Source: an uncultured Flavobacteriaceae bacterium
GTDB taxonomy: Bacteria; Bacteroidota; Bacteroidia; Flavobacteriales; Flavobacteriaceae
Length of the DNA: 64,000 nucleotides
Direction of reading: 5' to 3'
NCBI GenBank assembly: GCA_947494565.1
Contig: CANLVG010000001.1
Location: 682,001 to 746,000, forward strand
Shown: piece by piece, positions 17,971 through 26,972 of the stretch
Numbering within the stretch: the first letter of the stretch is position 1
Layout of the letters: every line of letters begins with the position of its first letter
Notes under the pieces: generated by a model
The model's database searches: none
The model's input: only the letters and a program-made list of their open reading frames with translations
Told to the model about the DNA's origin: nothing
Made by a program: the position numbers and the translations under genes

Positions 17971-18387
17971 TTACAAATTGATGATCTGGGTGATGGTGCC
18001 ACCTGATACTTCAAATTTAGCATCCTTCCAAGTCGGGGGACCGAACCTAGCGGGTGCATCATTTGAACTTCCGGTGGCTTCTGTAGGTATGCCCAAAAAG
18101 GAATCTAGTTTACCGTCGTTGTCCTCATCGTGAAAGACCGATATCGCATAGGTTCCATTGGGAATATCGAGAAACCTGACAATACTTTGCCCATTTTCGA
18201 TTTTTCCGACCATGCCTTTCACTGGTTTTTGTAACCAGTTATCGCTACTGTCATATAATCCGATGAGCATCTGTCCTTCCTCGGAAGAAATATTTTCTAT
18301 TTCCAAGACAATGGTAGTGCCCTCTTCTTGCGCTTTGACAACTACGGTGAATAAAAGAAAGATAATTACACGGGTTAAGGTATACAT
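17971..18387 (-). CDS. DUF2141 family secreted protein
   Basis: A 138-residue exported protein with a signal peptide ending VVVKAQ and a DUF2141 domain: two beta-rich parts including GTYAISVFHDEDNDGKLD, an acidic loop that looks metal-binding, then FGPPTW and the end strand. ATG 18387 replaces an upstream TTG because it directly begins the signal peptide. It lies 55 bp upstream of the TPR protein gene in the same orientation, probably in the same unit. A paralogue is at 63371-63790. Confidence 0.85.
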   Translation of the reverse strand: MYTLTRVIIFLLFTVVVKAQEEGTTIVLEIENISSEEGQMLIGLYDSSDNWLQKPVKGMVGKIENGQSIVRFLDIPNGTYAISVFHDEDNDGKLDSFLGIPTEATGSSNDAPARFGPPTWKDAKFEVSGGTITQIINL

Positions 18388-18523
18388 GGTATTGTATTTT
18401 ATTTGATTACTGTGCAAATCTGGAGAGATCGGGACTTGAAAAGAAAAAAGAAAGACTGAATTGTAGAATTTATGGGATGGACTGTAAAACGTAGTTTTAC
18501 CTTAGGGACAACCAACGATGTAA

Positions 18524-19258
18524 TCAAATCATATGAATACGACGCAATAGCTGCTCTTTATACGATTTTCCGATAGGTATGGGCTTTCTCCCGATTTCAA
18601 TATGGCCCTCGGCAACCGCATCAAGTTTTGAAATATTCACTATAAAGGAACGGTGTACCCTTAAAAAGTCGATTCCCGGAAGCTTTTCCTCCATGGCCTT
18701 TAATGTAGAGGTCAATACAAATTGACGGGCAACGGACACCACCGTGCAATAGTTGCGATCGGCCTCAATATATAAGATATCAGCAAATAGCAGCTTCTCC
18801 ATTTTACCCTTATGACGAACGAAAATACGATCCGCTAATACTTCAAAGTCGTTTCTTTGTCTATTCGTACCGTGCTCCGTATTGGAAAGCTGTTCGACGA
18901 CAAGGGCAATGCTACGCCCCAAACTCACTTTGTTAAAAGGCTTTGTGACAAATGCCCTAGGACGGGTCTTTTTAGCTTTCTCGAATGTGACTTCATCACT
19001 ATTTGCGGTCAGATAAATAATAGGGATATCTGCTGATGTTTGTATCGATTTAGCGGTTTCTATACCGTCTAAATCTCCTTTAAGATTGATATCCAATAAA
19101 ATTATATCAGGTGTATTGCCCTTGGCGTGTATGATAGCTTCTTCCCCTCGTGATACGATTCCGGTTACCTCATACCCTAAATCGGTCAGTTGTAAAGAGA
19201 TATTTGCCGCAATGATCATATCATCTTCAACTATCAAAATTCGGGGCGTATACTTCAT
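18524..19258 (-). CDS. REC-LytTR response regulator
   Basis: A 244-residue regulator with a receiver domain (1-125; acidic pair Glu11/Asp12, phosphoacceptor Asp56 in IILLDINLKG, Lys in VTKPF) and a LytTR DNA-binding domain (about 145-244; FADILYIEADRNYC, LRVHRSFIVN). It starts 2 bp after the stop of the TPR-HisKA_2 kinase, so it is the cognate regulator. Pairing a HisKA_2 kinase with a LytTR output is frequent in Bacteroidota. Confidence 0.92.
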   Translation of the reverse strand: MKYTPRILIVEDDMIIAANISLQLTDLGYEVTGIVSRGEEAIIHAKGNTPDIILLDINLKGDLDGIETAKSIQTSADIPIIYLTANSDEVTFEKAKKTRPRAFVTKPFNKVSLGRSIALVVEQLSNTEHGTNRQRNDFEVLADRIFVRHKGKMEKLLFADILYIEADRNYCTVVSVARQFVLTSTLKAMEEKLPGIDFLRVHRSFIVNISKLDAVAEGHIEIGRKPIPIGKSYKEQLLRRIHMI

Positions 19259-19260
19259 TA

Positions 19261-21222
19261 TTAAGCCGCTTTTGAGTGATTGAATTGTATGGAGACGGAT
19301 GTACCATCAGTCGTTTCCAGTACCATTTGGCCATCGAGCTGTTTGGTCAACAAGGCAATCAATTGAGTACCGAATCCTGTACCGATGACATGCCCCTCAC
19401 TGCCAGTCCCGATACCATTATCGGTAACTTTCAAATGCAGTAGACCCTCTGATTGTACCAAACGGATTACAATTTTTCCCTCTCGCATATCAGGAAAGGC
19501 ATATTTAAAGCTATTTGTCAGTAATTCATTGACAATCAAACCTATAGGGATAGCCACATCAACATCAAGCGAGATCTCGTCCATCATCACTTCAACCTGT
19601 ACCTGATCCCGCATGCCAAAGGAATCTTGGATATAGGCCGTCAAATTGATGAAATAATCCTTCATCTCCACCGCGGCCATATCTTCGCCCATGTATAGTT
19701 TTTGATGAATCATACCCATACTTTGCACCCGGTGCTTACTCTCGGTCATCACATTCGATAGATCAGGGTCCTCAATTTGCGCAGATTGTAGGGATAACAA
19801 ACTTGAAATAATCTCGAGATTGTTCTTGACCCGATGATGTATTTCCTTCAACAAGAACTCCTTTTCCGCATTTTGTTTACGAAGCAGTTGGTTCACTTTG
19901 AACTTGTTGCGAATCGTTTTATAAGACAACAACAATAAGAGCAATAAGAGCGCCGTAATGATACTGATCAACAACTGTCCGTTGCGTTGTTTTTGAATCT
20001 GGGCCTCCTGAATCAAGATAGTACTTTCTTTATTGGCGACATCAAACTCGGTTCGTAGTAAGGAAATTCGATGATCGGCTTCGGCCGTAAATATCTTACT
20101 TTTTAAGCTATCGTGTTGCGCATATGCCCCATAGGCCTTTTCATAATTATTGTTGCCGGCATACGCACTGCTCAACGCCTCGTAAGCTTGACTGAGTTGA
20201 AAAGTGTCTCCAAAATCTTCGGTAGCTATCGCAATACATTTATGAAGACTTTCAATAGCCGAAGTGAAATGACCTTGTAGATTTTGAAGTTTTCCCAAAG
20301 TAAGCCAACAGCGCATGACCATAAAATTGTTGTGTAGTAATTCTGCATACTTTAAGGCATTTTCCCCAGCTTCCTCTGCTTTTTTTGGTTCGTCACGGTC
20401 AATATAAAAATCAACCATCGATATATAGATGTCACTTAGATTATTATAAAAACCATAGCGCTCTCCAACGGCTATGGAGTGTCTAAAGTGACTTAATGCT
20501 TCGTCATGCTCCTTTAGCGCCAGATAATTATTGGCCACTACGAACAAAGTAAAGCTATAATCAAGACCATTGATGTTTCCCGCTTCGAAAGCTTTCAAGG
20601 ATTTTATTCCATATTCAAGCCCTGCTTCAAACTTGCTCTGTTTCCAGAACAAATTGCTTAAATCACTGTAAGCCATGGCCATGGCCCACTTATCGTTTAA
20701 CTTCTTGCCTAAATTGAGCGTCTCAAGGGCAAAATCGGCAGCCTTATCCAATTGCCCTCTTCGTTCATAGACATATCCTAACTGGGTATTGAGTAAGGGC
20801 AAGTCTATTTCAAGCACCTTGCCTCGAGCACAAATGAGCACCTGTTCCGCTTCCTCTAACTTTTCCATCCGCAAGAGAATGGCTCCTTCGGTAATCTGAA
20901 ACCGTCCATTCCACAGGGTGTCTTCTTTAGATCGGGTAAGGGCTAATCCCTGTTTTGTGAAATCCAATGCCTTGACCAAATCACGGGTATGCCAATAGTA
21001 GGCCAAGTCATTGAGTATTGAAAATCTTATGGAATCTATCTTAACCTTTGGAAGCGCCTGTTCGAGTGTATCCAAATAAGAGGTTGAAAAGTCATCAGTC
21101 TCCACAAACACCTTTCTGTAAGGGTTTTCGCGATTGAAGTCGATAATTTGGGCAAAAGTAGTACTGGTAGCTAAAACGGTAAGAAGACAGAAACAAATGA
21201 TTCTCAACAGAATCTCTTTCAT
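19261..21222 (-). CDS. TPR-containing HisKA_2 sensor histidine kinase
   Basis: A 653-residue membrane kinase. Signal peptide to residue 25 (FAQ), periplasmic TPR-like repeats (about 60-375), a coiled segment, a single transmembrane helix (about 417-434), then a HisKA_2 dimerisation domain with the EIHHRVKNNLE box (His462 or 463) and an ATPase domain with ELLTNSFKYAF (N-box) and DNGIGTG (G1). The architecture implies sensing through periplasmic TPR-mediated protein contact. It forms a two-gene unit with the downstream LytTR regulator. Confidence 0.92.
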   Translation of the reverse strand: MKEILLRIICFCLLTVLATSTTFAQIIDFNRENPYRKVFVETDDFSTSYLDTLEQALPKVKIDSIRFSILNDLAYYWHTRDLVKALDFTKQGLALTRSKEDTLWNGRFQITEGAILLRMEKLEEAEQVLICARGKVLEIDLPLLNTQLGYVYERRGQLDKAADFALETLNLGKKLNDKWAMAMAYSDLSNLFWKQSKFEAGLEYGIKSLKAFEAGNINGLDYSFTLFVVANNYLALKEHDEALSHFRHSIAVGERYGFYNNLSDIYISMVDFYIDRDEPKKAEEAGENALKYAELLHNNFMVMRCWLTLGKLQNLQGHFTSAIESLHKCIAIATEDFGDTFQLSQAYEALSSAYAGNNNYEKAYGAYAQHDSLKSKIFTAEADHRISLLRTEFDVANKESTILIQEAQIQKQRNGQLLISIITALLLLLLLLSYKTIRNKFKVNQLLRKQNAEKEFLLKEIHHRVKNNLEIISSLLSLQSAQIEDPDLSNVMTESKHRVQSMGMIHQKLYMGEDMAAVEMKDYFINLTAYIQDSFGMRDQVQVEVMMDEISLDVDVAIPIGLIVNELLTNSFKYAFPDMREGKIVIRLVQSEGLLHLKVTDNGIGTGSEGHVIGTGFGTQLIALLTKQLDGQMVLETTDGTSVSIQFNHSKAA

Positions 21223-21788
21223 CCTTGGTTTGGTTATTCTCGGAGGGAACGACTCTAAATATACAATTTAATGATTATATGCTATTCGGTAAAAAAAAAT
21301 GAAGGTTCGGACAGCGAAAGTATACGTTCGTCCCTGCCAGGGACCTTTTTTAAATACCAAACATTTTCTTTTGATATAGTAAGGCGAATTTGGTATTGGT
21401 ACCCGTGACTCCTATTAAATGGTGTCCATTGCCGCGAAGGACGGAGTCGATTACGCCAAAATTGCATTGAACAAGGCACTTTAGAACAAACAAAGGGCCA
21501 AAACCTGTGTCGACTTTCGAGTCAGTTTGTTGGAATATGAAACTGTAGAAGGTCATACGGGCCTTGATATGTACTATGATCGAAAAATTAAATTCAGTAG
21601 GTATTAGCATAGGCAATCTCCCGGCCAGTTAAAATACTAAGTCGAACCTAGCGGGGCCAACCACCTATATTCGGGGGAACTACGGGTGAACCCTGTTAGG
21701 TTTAATATCGGATCGATGATACCGATCGACCCAAAAAATCAATACGTAACCACATCTGCTACGAAGCAGATCCTAAATAGCGAAACCA
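21223..21788. other. long non-coding gap with a possible gene relic
   Basis: No intact gene is visible in these 566 bases. On the plus strand, a frame from ATG 21419 to TAG 21605 reads protein-like sequence (MVSIAAKDGVDYAKIALNKAL, a TAG at 21482-21484, then a stretch containing VSLLEYETVEGH and GLDMYYDRK). This may be the decayed end of a former gene. The right part (about 21650-21788) forms the leader of the next gene. Confidence 0.3.
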
Positions 21789-22565
21789 ATGAAAAAAGTA
21801 GTTCTAAGTATTGTATTGTGTTTGCCGTTTGCGCTTCTAGCGCAAGCAACCCCTGAAATGATTTTCAGTCAAGTGATGCTGACACCCAAACCGGATAAAA
21901 TCACGGAATTCGAAGCGGGCATCAGTGCGCACAACAAAAAGTTCCATAGTGAAGGTCTACAAGGCGCCACGGTATATTGGATTGCCAACGGCAAAAACTC
22001 GGGAAAATATATTTGGAATACCGGGCCTATGCCTTGGGCAGCCTTGGATGCTGGACACCCTGATAAAGCAAATCATGAGGGTGATTGGAACAAAAACGTA
22101 GCTCCATTTACCACCGGTAACGATGAAGCTTTTTTCTTTACTGCCGATTTTGCCAACTCGAACTTTTCAAAAGACTTTACGCAAAAGAATCTATCCGTTT
22201 TTATGCTCGATATCAAGAGATTCAAGAACATGGAGTTCATGGAACTTATGAAAAAGGTGAAGAAGGTATATGCTGAAAAAATGCCCGAACGGATTTACGG
22301 TGTTTATCACAATGCCATGCCTTCCAATGACGACCGTACGTTTGAACGTGATATGGGTTGGGTCGAATTCTTCGATAGTATGGGCATTTTCGGAGAGGAT
22401 GATAAATTTCCCCAATATTATGAAGAAGTGCACGGAGCGAATACCTTCCTCGATTTTGTCAAGGCGTTTGAGAATGTCACCAATGGCGATATGATGGAGC
22501 TCTGGAACTTCAGGGCAGATCTCAGTGGTACGGATGGCAAAGTAGAAGCGATAGCCCGACAATAA
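21789..22565 (+). CDS. secreted protein of unknown function
   Basis: A 258-residue protein with a signal peptide (cleaved after LLAQ, about residue 19). The mature part contains two related alpha/beta halves starting near FSQVMLTPKPDKITEFEAG and MLDIKRFKNMEFMELMKK, a pattern resembling duplicated dimeric alpha-beta barrel (ABM-like) domains. No catalytic motif was recognised. A strong stem-loop follows the stop, so it appears to be monocistronic. Confidence 0.6.
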   Translation: MKKVVLSIVLCLPFALLAQATPEMIFSQVMLTPKPDKITEFEAGISAHNKKFHSEGLQGATVYWIANGKNSGKYIWNTGPMPWAALDAGHPDKANHEGDWNKNVAPFTTGNDEAFFFTADFANSNFSKDFTQKNLSVFMLDIKRFKNMEFMELMKKVKKVYAEKMPERIYGVYHNAMPSNDDRTFERDMGWVEFFDSMGIFGEDDKFPQYYEEVHGANTFLDFVKAFENVTNGDMMELWNFRADLSGTDGKVEAIARQ

Positions 22566-22580
22566 ATAGGTGTAGCAAAA

Positions 22581-22645
22581 AACCAATAACAAACGACACG
22601 GGTAACACCTCATGAAAACAGACGCTACCCGTGTCTTGGTTTTGG
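22581..22645 (+). terminator. long stem-loop terminator
   Basis: GACACGGGTA (22595-22604) pairs perfectly with TACCCGTGTC (22626-22635), flanked by further complementarity (AACCAA versus TTGGTT) and T-rich sequence. It lies about 30 nt downstream of the secreted protein gene. Confidence 0.65.
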
Positions 22646-22664
22646 CGGGCCGAATATCCATCTA

Positions 22665-22829
22665 ATGGAAAACAACTTGAAAAAAGACGATCATCGACCG
22701 CTCACGAATGCTTTTTTAGGCAAAACGGTTCTCATCGTGGCTGTTCTCGCCGTTATCATATGGTGGAAGAGTGACACACTGATACATATGATCACAGTGT
22801 GGTGCAAAACAGGGCAATGGCCCCTTTAG
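22665..22829 (+). CDS. small membrane protein (54 residues)
   Basis: An open frame from ATG 22665 to TAG 22827-22829. A polar N-terminus (MENNLKKDDHRPLTN) is followed by one clear transmembrane helix (about 20-33) ending in Trp-Trp-Lys, and a short amphipathic tail with one Cys. The charge distribution and helix are typical of a real single-span protein. It precedes the multi-span membrane protein gene at 22902 by 72 bp in the same orientation and could be a partner. No family recognised. Confidence 0.5.
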   Translation: MENNLKKDDHRPLTNAFLGKTVLIVAVLAVIIWWKSDTLIHMITVWCKTGQWPL

Positions 22830-22901
22830 GCCTTAAATTCTTTGACCTACCCATCTTCAAATCGCCCTTTTTCTATATATTATTAAAAAACTGTAGGCAA
22901 C

Positions 22902-23621
22902 ATGAAACCGACCAAACGCGCATTGCCCTTTGAAAATTCGGGTCTTTACTTTATCGTACTTTTCACCTTGGCCCTAATCGGTTTTTGGCCATCTTATTTC
23001 TCGAAATTCTTTGACGGTACGGGCGATTTTAGCTTCTATTTTCATTTTCACGCCATTTTTGCGGTACTGTGGATCTTTATGCTAATCGTACAACCCATTT
23101 TAATCCGCAAGAAAAAGTTTGCACTGCATCAAAAAATAGGCAAGCTCTCCTATATTCTAGTACCATTTGTATTCATCTCGATTATCCTCTTGGCACATAG
23201 CACGCTTAAAGGCCCAAAGGAAAATTTGGGGCTTGAGCTGTGGATTCCGGCCAAAGATCTTTTCATTTTTGCGATAGGCTATGGTATTGCCATCAAATAC
23301 CGGAGTCAAATGGCCATTCATGCAAGAGGGATGATTGTCGCCGGAATCGTATTGATCGAACCGGCCTTGGTACGCTTGATTCTATTTTCGTTTTTCCCAG
23401 ATGAGGGTTTTGCCCCTGCAGGATATTTAATCACCATAGGTCTCGTCTACCTCCTCTTGATCGGACTGATCATTGCAGAACGCAAACAAAAAACAGGGCG
23501 CTGGGTCTTTCCACTGGCTCTGGCACTCTATGTTTTTGTCCATTCCGTATTGGTTTTTCAGATTCGCATACCGCCGTGGCAGGCATTTGCCGAATGGTTT
23601 GCCATCTTGCCATTGACTTAA
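22902..23621 (+). CDS. DUF2306-like integral membrane protein
   Basis: A 239-residue protein with about seven transmembrane helices (starting near residues 15, 48, 82, 120, 142, 172 and 200). His residues sit at helix ends (FHFHAIFAVLW, HQKIGKLSY, HARGMI), a pattern shared with DUF2306 and cytochrome-b561-like proteins and suggestive of haem or metal binding. Function unknown. Confidence 0.65.
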   Translation: MKPTKRALPFENSGLYFIVLFTLALIGFWPSYFSKFFDGTGDFSFYFHFHAIFAVLWIFMLIVQPILIRKKKFALHQKIGKLSYILVPFVFISIILLAHSTLKGPKENLGLELWIPAKDLFIFAIGYGIAIKYRSQMAIHARGMIVAGIVLIEPALVRLILFSFFPDEGFAPAGYLITIGLVYLLLIGLIIAERKQKTGRWVFPLALALYVFVHSVLVFQIRIPPWQAFAEWFAILPLT

Positions 23622-23765
23622 GACCTCGTCGCGTAAAGCCGCTTACTTCATAAAAGAATCTTCCAATACGGGGGAATGTCTGTCTTTTTGTTTCTAACCT
23701 GGTAGCCGTGCCACATCATCGCCTTGTTCCACAAAAATCCACCGCGGTCATTCTATAATTTGCGC

Positions 23766-23773
23766 TAGCTTTG
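23766..23773 (+). promoter_or_regulatory. TAnnTTTG -7 element close to the FAD-dehydrogenase start
   Basis: TAGCTTTG fits the Bacteroidota -7 consensus and ends only 4 nt before ATG 23778. If used, the transcript would be leaderless or nearly so. No -33 TTTG box was found at about 20 nt upstream, so use is uncertain. Confidence 0.3.
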
Positions 23774-23777
23774 CCAC

Positions 23778-25328
23778 ATGGTCAGAAACATCCAAATACG
23801 GGTCAGCTTAAAGGAAGAAGATAAAATCGGATTACAGGCCAAAACGGCCAATTATCTAGGAGTTTCAGAAAAGGAAATCGAAATTAAGGTGCTTCGTAAA
23901 TCCATCGATGCCCGGAAACCTACCATCTACTTCAATTATAAACTAGAAGTCTATATCAACGAACCTATGCCTGCCACCCAGGCCTATATTTTTGACTACA
24001 AGGATGTCTCCAAGGCCAGACCGGTTCATATCATCGGCTTCGGGCCCGCAGGAATGTGGGCAGCCCTACGATGCTTGGAACTTGGCTATAAACCAATTGT
24101 TTTGGAACGCGGTAAAGATGTTCAGCAACGCAGGCGGGATCTGAAAGCCATTAACCAAGACCATATCGTGAACGAAGACTCCAATTATTGTTTTGGAGAA
24201 GGCGGTGCGGGCACCTATTCCGATGGAAAACTGTACACCCGAAGTCTAAAACGAGGTGATGTGCGGCGTATTTTCGAGAGCTTGGTATATCACGGGGCTA
24301 CAGAACGAATATTGGTCGATGCCCATCCGCATATTGGCACCAATAAGTTGCCGAAAATCGTACAGAACATCCGTGAAACGATTATCAAATGTGGTGGAGA
24401 GGTGCACTTCAATACTAAAGTAACGGATTTTGTTATTGCGTCTAATGAACTGAAATCCATAGTCATAAATGATTTGGAGGAGGTCACTACACAACGTGTT
24501 ATTCTTGCCACAGGACATTCGGCCCGTGATATCTTTTATTTACTACATAAAAAGGAAATCGCCCTGAAGGCAAAGTCGTTCGCCATGGGGGTCCGTGTGG
24601 AGCATCCGCAACACCTCATCGACTCGATTCAATACCATTGCAGTGGCGAACGTCATGAATTGCTTCCTGCGGCGGCCTATAGTTTGGTACATCAATCGAA
24701 AGGTCGTGGCGTATATTCTTTTTGCATGTGTCCGGGAGGATTCATCGTACCTGCCGCAACAGGACCGAAAGAAGTGGTGGTCAACGGTATGTCTCCTTCC
24801 AAAAGGAACAATGACTATGCTAATTCTGGAATCGTCGTGGAAATCGATGTTTCTAAAGATATTCCCAACTATGAAAAATTCGGAGACTTGAAAGGTCTTG
24901 AATTTCAGAAGCATTTGGAATATTTAGCGTTTACTTCAGGTGGACGCACACAAGTTGCTCCTGCACAACGTCTTACCGATTTTGTCGAAGGAACTTTATC
25001 GTCTGATTTGAATCCGACCTCTTATCAACCGGGGCTAAAATCCGCACCCCTGCATTCTTTGTTGCCCAAACTCATCGGGAGTCGGTTGCGGGCAGGTTTT
25101 TCGGAATTCGGTAAGAAAATGAAAGGGTATTATACCGCAGAGGCCAATATCGTTGGTGTGGAATCACGCACCTCATCACCTGTTACCATTCCTCGGGGTG
25201 AAACGTTGGAACATCCAGAAATCAAGGGGTTGTTTCCCTGTGGTGAAGGTGGCGGCTACGCCGGTGGAATCGTATCGGCTGCCATGGACGGAGAACGTTG
25301 TGCCGAAGCTGCGGTAAATGGCTTATAG
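23778..25328 (+). CDS. FAD-dependent dehydrogenase (COG2509 type)
   Basis: A 516-residue cytoplasmic flavoprotein. An N-terminal alpha/beta domain (1-75) precedes the dinucleotide-binding fold with GFGPAG at 87-92 and the FAD-contacting LERGKDVQQRRRD. Later motifs are FGEGGAGTYSDGKL, ATGHSARD and the C-terminal FAD signature FPCGEGGGYAGGIVSAAMDG. The family is widespread and its physiological substrate is unknown. Convergent with the lectin-like gene, with a 9-bp gap. Confidence 0.88.
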   Translation: MVRNIQIRVSLKEEDKIGLQAKTANYLGVSEKEIEIKVLRKSIDARKPTIYFNYKLEVYINEPMPATQAYIFDYKDVSKARPVHIIGFGPAGMWAALRCLELGYKPIVLERGKDVQQRRRDLKAINQDHIVNEDSNYCFGEGGAGTYSDGKLYTRSLKRGDVRRIFESLVYHGATERILVDAHPHIGTNKLPKIVQNIRETIIKCGGEVHFNTKVTDFVIASNELKSIVINDLEEVTTQRVILATGHSARDIFYLLHKKEIALKAKSFAMGVRVEHPQHLIDSIQYHCSGERHELLPAAAYSLVHQSKGRGVYSFCMCPGGFIVPAATGPKEVVVNGMSPSKRNNDYANSGIVVEIDVSKDIPNYEKFGDLKGLEFQKHLEYLAFTSGGRTQVAPAQRLTDFVEGTLSSDLNPTSYQPGLKSAPLHSLLPKLIGSRLRAGFSEFGKKMKGYYTAEANIVGVESRTSSPVTIPRGETLEHPEIKGLFPCGEGGGYAGGIVSAAMDGERCAEAAVNGL

Positions 25329-25337
25329 GTATTCTAT

Positions 25338-26756
25338 TCAATTTCCGCTTACCCTATAGGTAATTCGCCTATTGGTAATGACCCGACAGTCGCTGATATT
25401 CAACGTTGTAGTTGCCGTGATATTCAATGGGGGGTCACCGACCATGCCCCCATACTCGACCACATACCCTTGGGAAGCGTAGGCTCCTCCTCCACCTCCA
25501 TTGGGCAAATCGTTCCAAGCGCCAACGGGTGCACCACCTCTAATAACAGAAGCGTCAGCAATATGCGCATAATCTTCCCCACCACAGCAATTGTTGGGTT
25601 CTCCTCCATTCCAATTGGCATAGGTCAATTCCGTGCCTCCCACACTCCCGCTCCAAAATTGGGTGCCCGCTTCAGGGCCCGTAACCCATCTCCATTCGCC
25701 TTCCACAGCGACATCATTAGCGCCGATCCAACCGAATCCACTCGCTTGTTGTCCTGAAAAATCAGCTTCTTCCTGCGAGGTGAGGGTCACCAAATACCCT
25801 TGCCAACCGAAATAGGTGCGGTTACCGGCCGCTATTTCCGCGTCGGTCCAACTTATGCCGGGGTCCGATACAAATTCGTAGTAATGCCCCGTATTGGGTA
25901 AAAAGTTGGCTTCCCCGACCGTAATGGAAAACTGCCGACTGCCGCTCGGGTTAGGTGAACTTGAAGAAAACTCAGTAGCTAGAACCGCAGCTTCGAATTC
26001 AGAATAGGTCGCAGGGCCTTGAAGAGTCAGTTCGCCCTGAACCACATCCCAGCTAGAGGTGATGTTCGGGTGACTGCCTGTCAAAGTGAGCAGATCTTCC
26101 CCGTTCACATAGCCACCGGATATTTGAATATAGACCGCTGTTGTGGTCGTATCATCGGGGTCAGTAATCGTAATACTCTGTGCTACGGGTAGCGAGCCAC
26201 CAGGGCAATAGATTTGATTCCCCGAGCCCACCACCAACGGAGGTTGGTCCGGCACCTGGGCGGTAAACAATACATTATCGATAAAAACGGTTTCAGAATT
26301 ACCCCAATTTCCACTTGCCGTTGCAAATCGTATTCCCGAATTAGCACTTATTTCACTGATGTCCAAATCATAACTCAGACTACCTGAACCTGACAAAACC
26401 GCTACACTGGAGTAACTTGAACCATTGAATAGTTGTACGTCAATATTTTCATCCCCATTCGTTCTGTTGTAATCCAGTGTCAAGGTCACATCAGTGTATG
26501 CCGATAGATCTAGGTTTCTTGTAATATAGCGTGAATCAATGTTGACAAAACGAAGCTGGTTGCTCGTCACCCGAATTCGACCTCCACTGGCGCTGGTACT
26601 CTCTCCAGTCTCGACCCAGTTACCTAAAAACAACTCCGAACCATCACTATTCGCATAGCTTACACTTTGAAAATTATCGGCAAACGTATCTTGCGCCTGT
26701 ATCAGGTGAAAACCTAAAAAAGCGCATAGGCAAATGAGTGTTTGTAGAATCCTCAT
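25338..26756 (-). CDS. secreted C-type lectin-like protein
   Basis: A 472-residue exported protein. Signal peptide ending LIQAQ (residue 22), a beta-sandwich, carbohydrate-binding-like region (about 25-165), a linker with cadherin-like features (about 170-280) and a C-type lectin-like domain (about 285-445) with the hallmark motifs WTDAEIAA, GFGWIGAND, WNGGEPNN and EDYAHI. The EPN motif is the classic sugar/calcium selectivity triad for mannose-type binding. It ends with a short conserved tail (VITNRRITYRV) and has no obvious type IX sorting domain. Probably cell-surface adhesion or glycan binding. Confidence 0.82.
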   Translation of the reverse strand: MRILQTLICLCAFLGFHLIQAQDTFADNFQSVSYANSDGSELFLGNWVETGESTSASGGRIRVTSNQLRFVNIDSRYITRNLDLSAYTDVTLTLDYNRTNGDENIDVQLFNGSSYSSVAVLSGSGSLSYDLDISEISANSGIRFATASGNWGNSETVFIDNVLFTAQVPDQPPLVVGSGNQIYCPGGSLPVAQSITITDPDDTTTTAVYIQISGGYVNGEDLLTLTGSHPNITSSWDVVQGELTLQGPATYSEFEAAVLATEFSSSSPNPSGSRQFSITVGEANFLPNTGHYYEFVSDPGISWTDAEIAAGNRTYFGWQGYLVTLTSQEEADFSGQQASGFGWIGANDVAVEGEWRWVTGPEAGTQFWSGSVGGTELTYANWNGGEPNNCCGGEDYAHIADASVIRGGAPVGAWNDLPNGGGGGAYASQGYVVEYGGMVGDPPLNITATTTLNISDCRVITNRRITYRVSGN

Positions 26757-26972
26757 AAGGATTTGGGACTAAAATGGTTAATTGGGGGAATATAAAGTTA
26801 TATCAGGGAACCGATTTCGCAAGACTAATGTTGTACAAACGGGCCAAACAGGGGCGAAACCCCCAAATACTGTGGTAATTGGTTCCATAAAAAAGCGATT
26901 TTCAAGTAAATGAATGCTTTTTCGGGACTGTTATCCATGGTTTAAACGTACCTTCGCGGCTAACCAAACACT

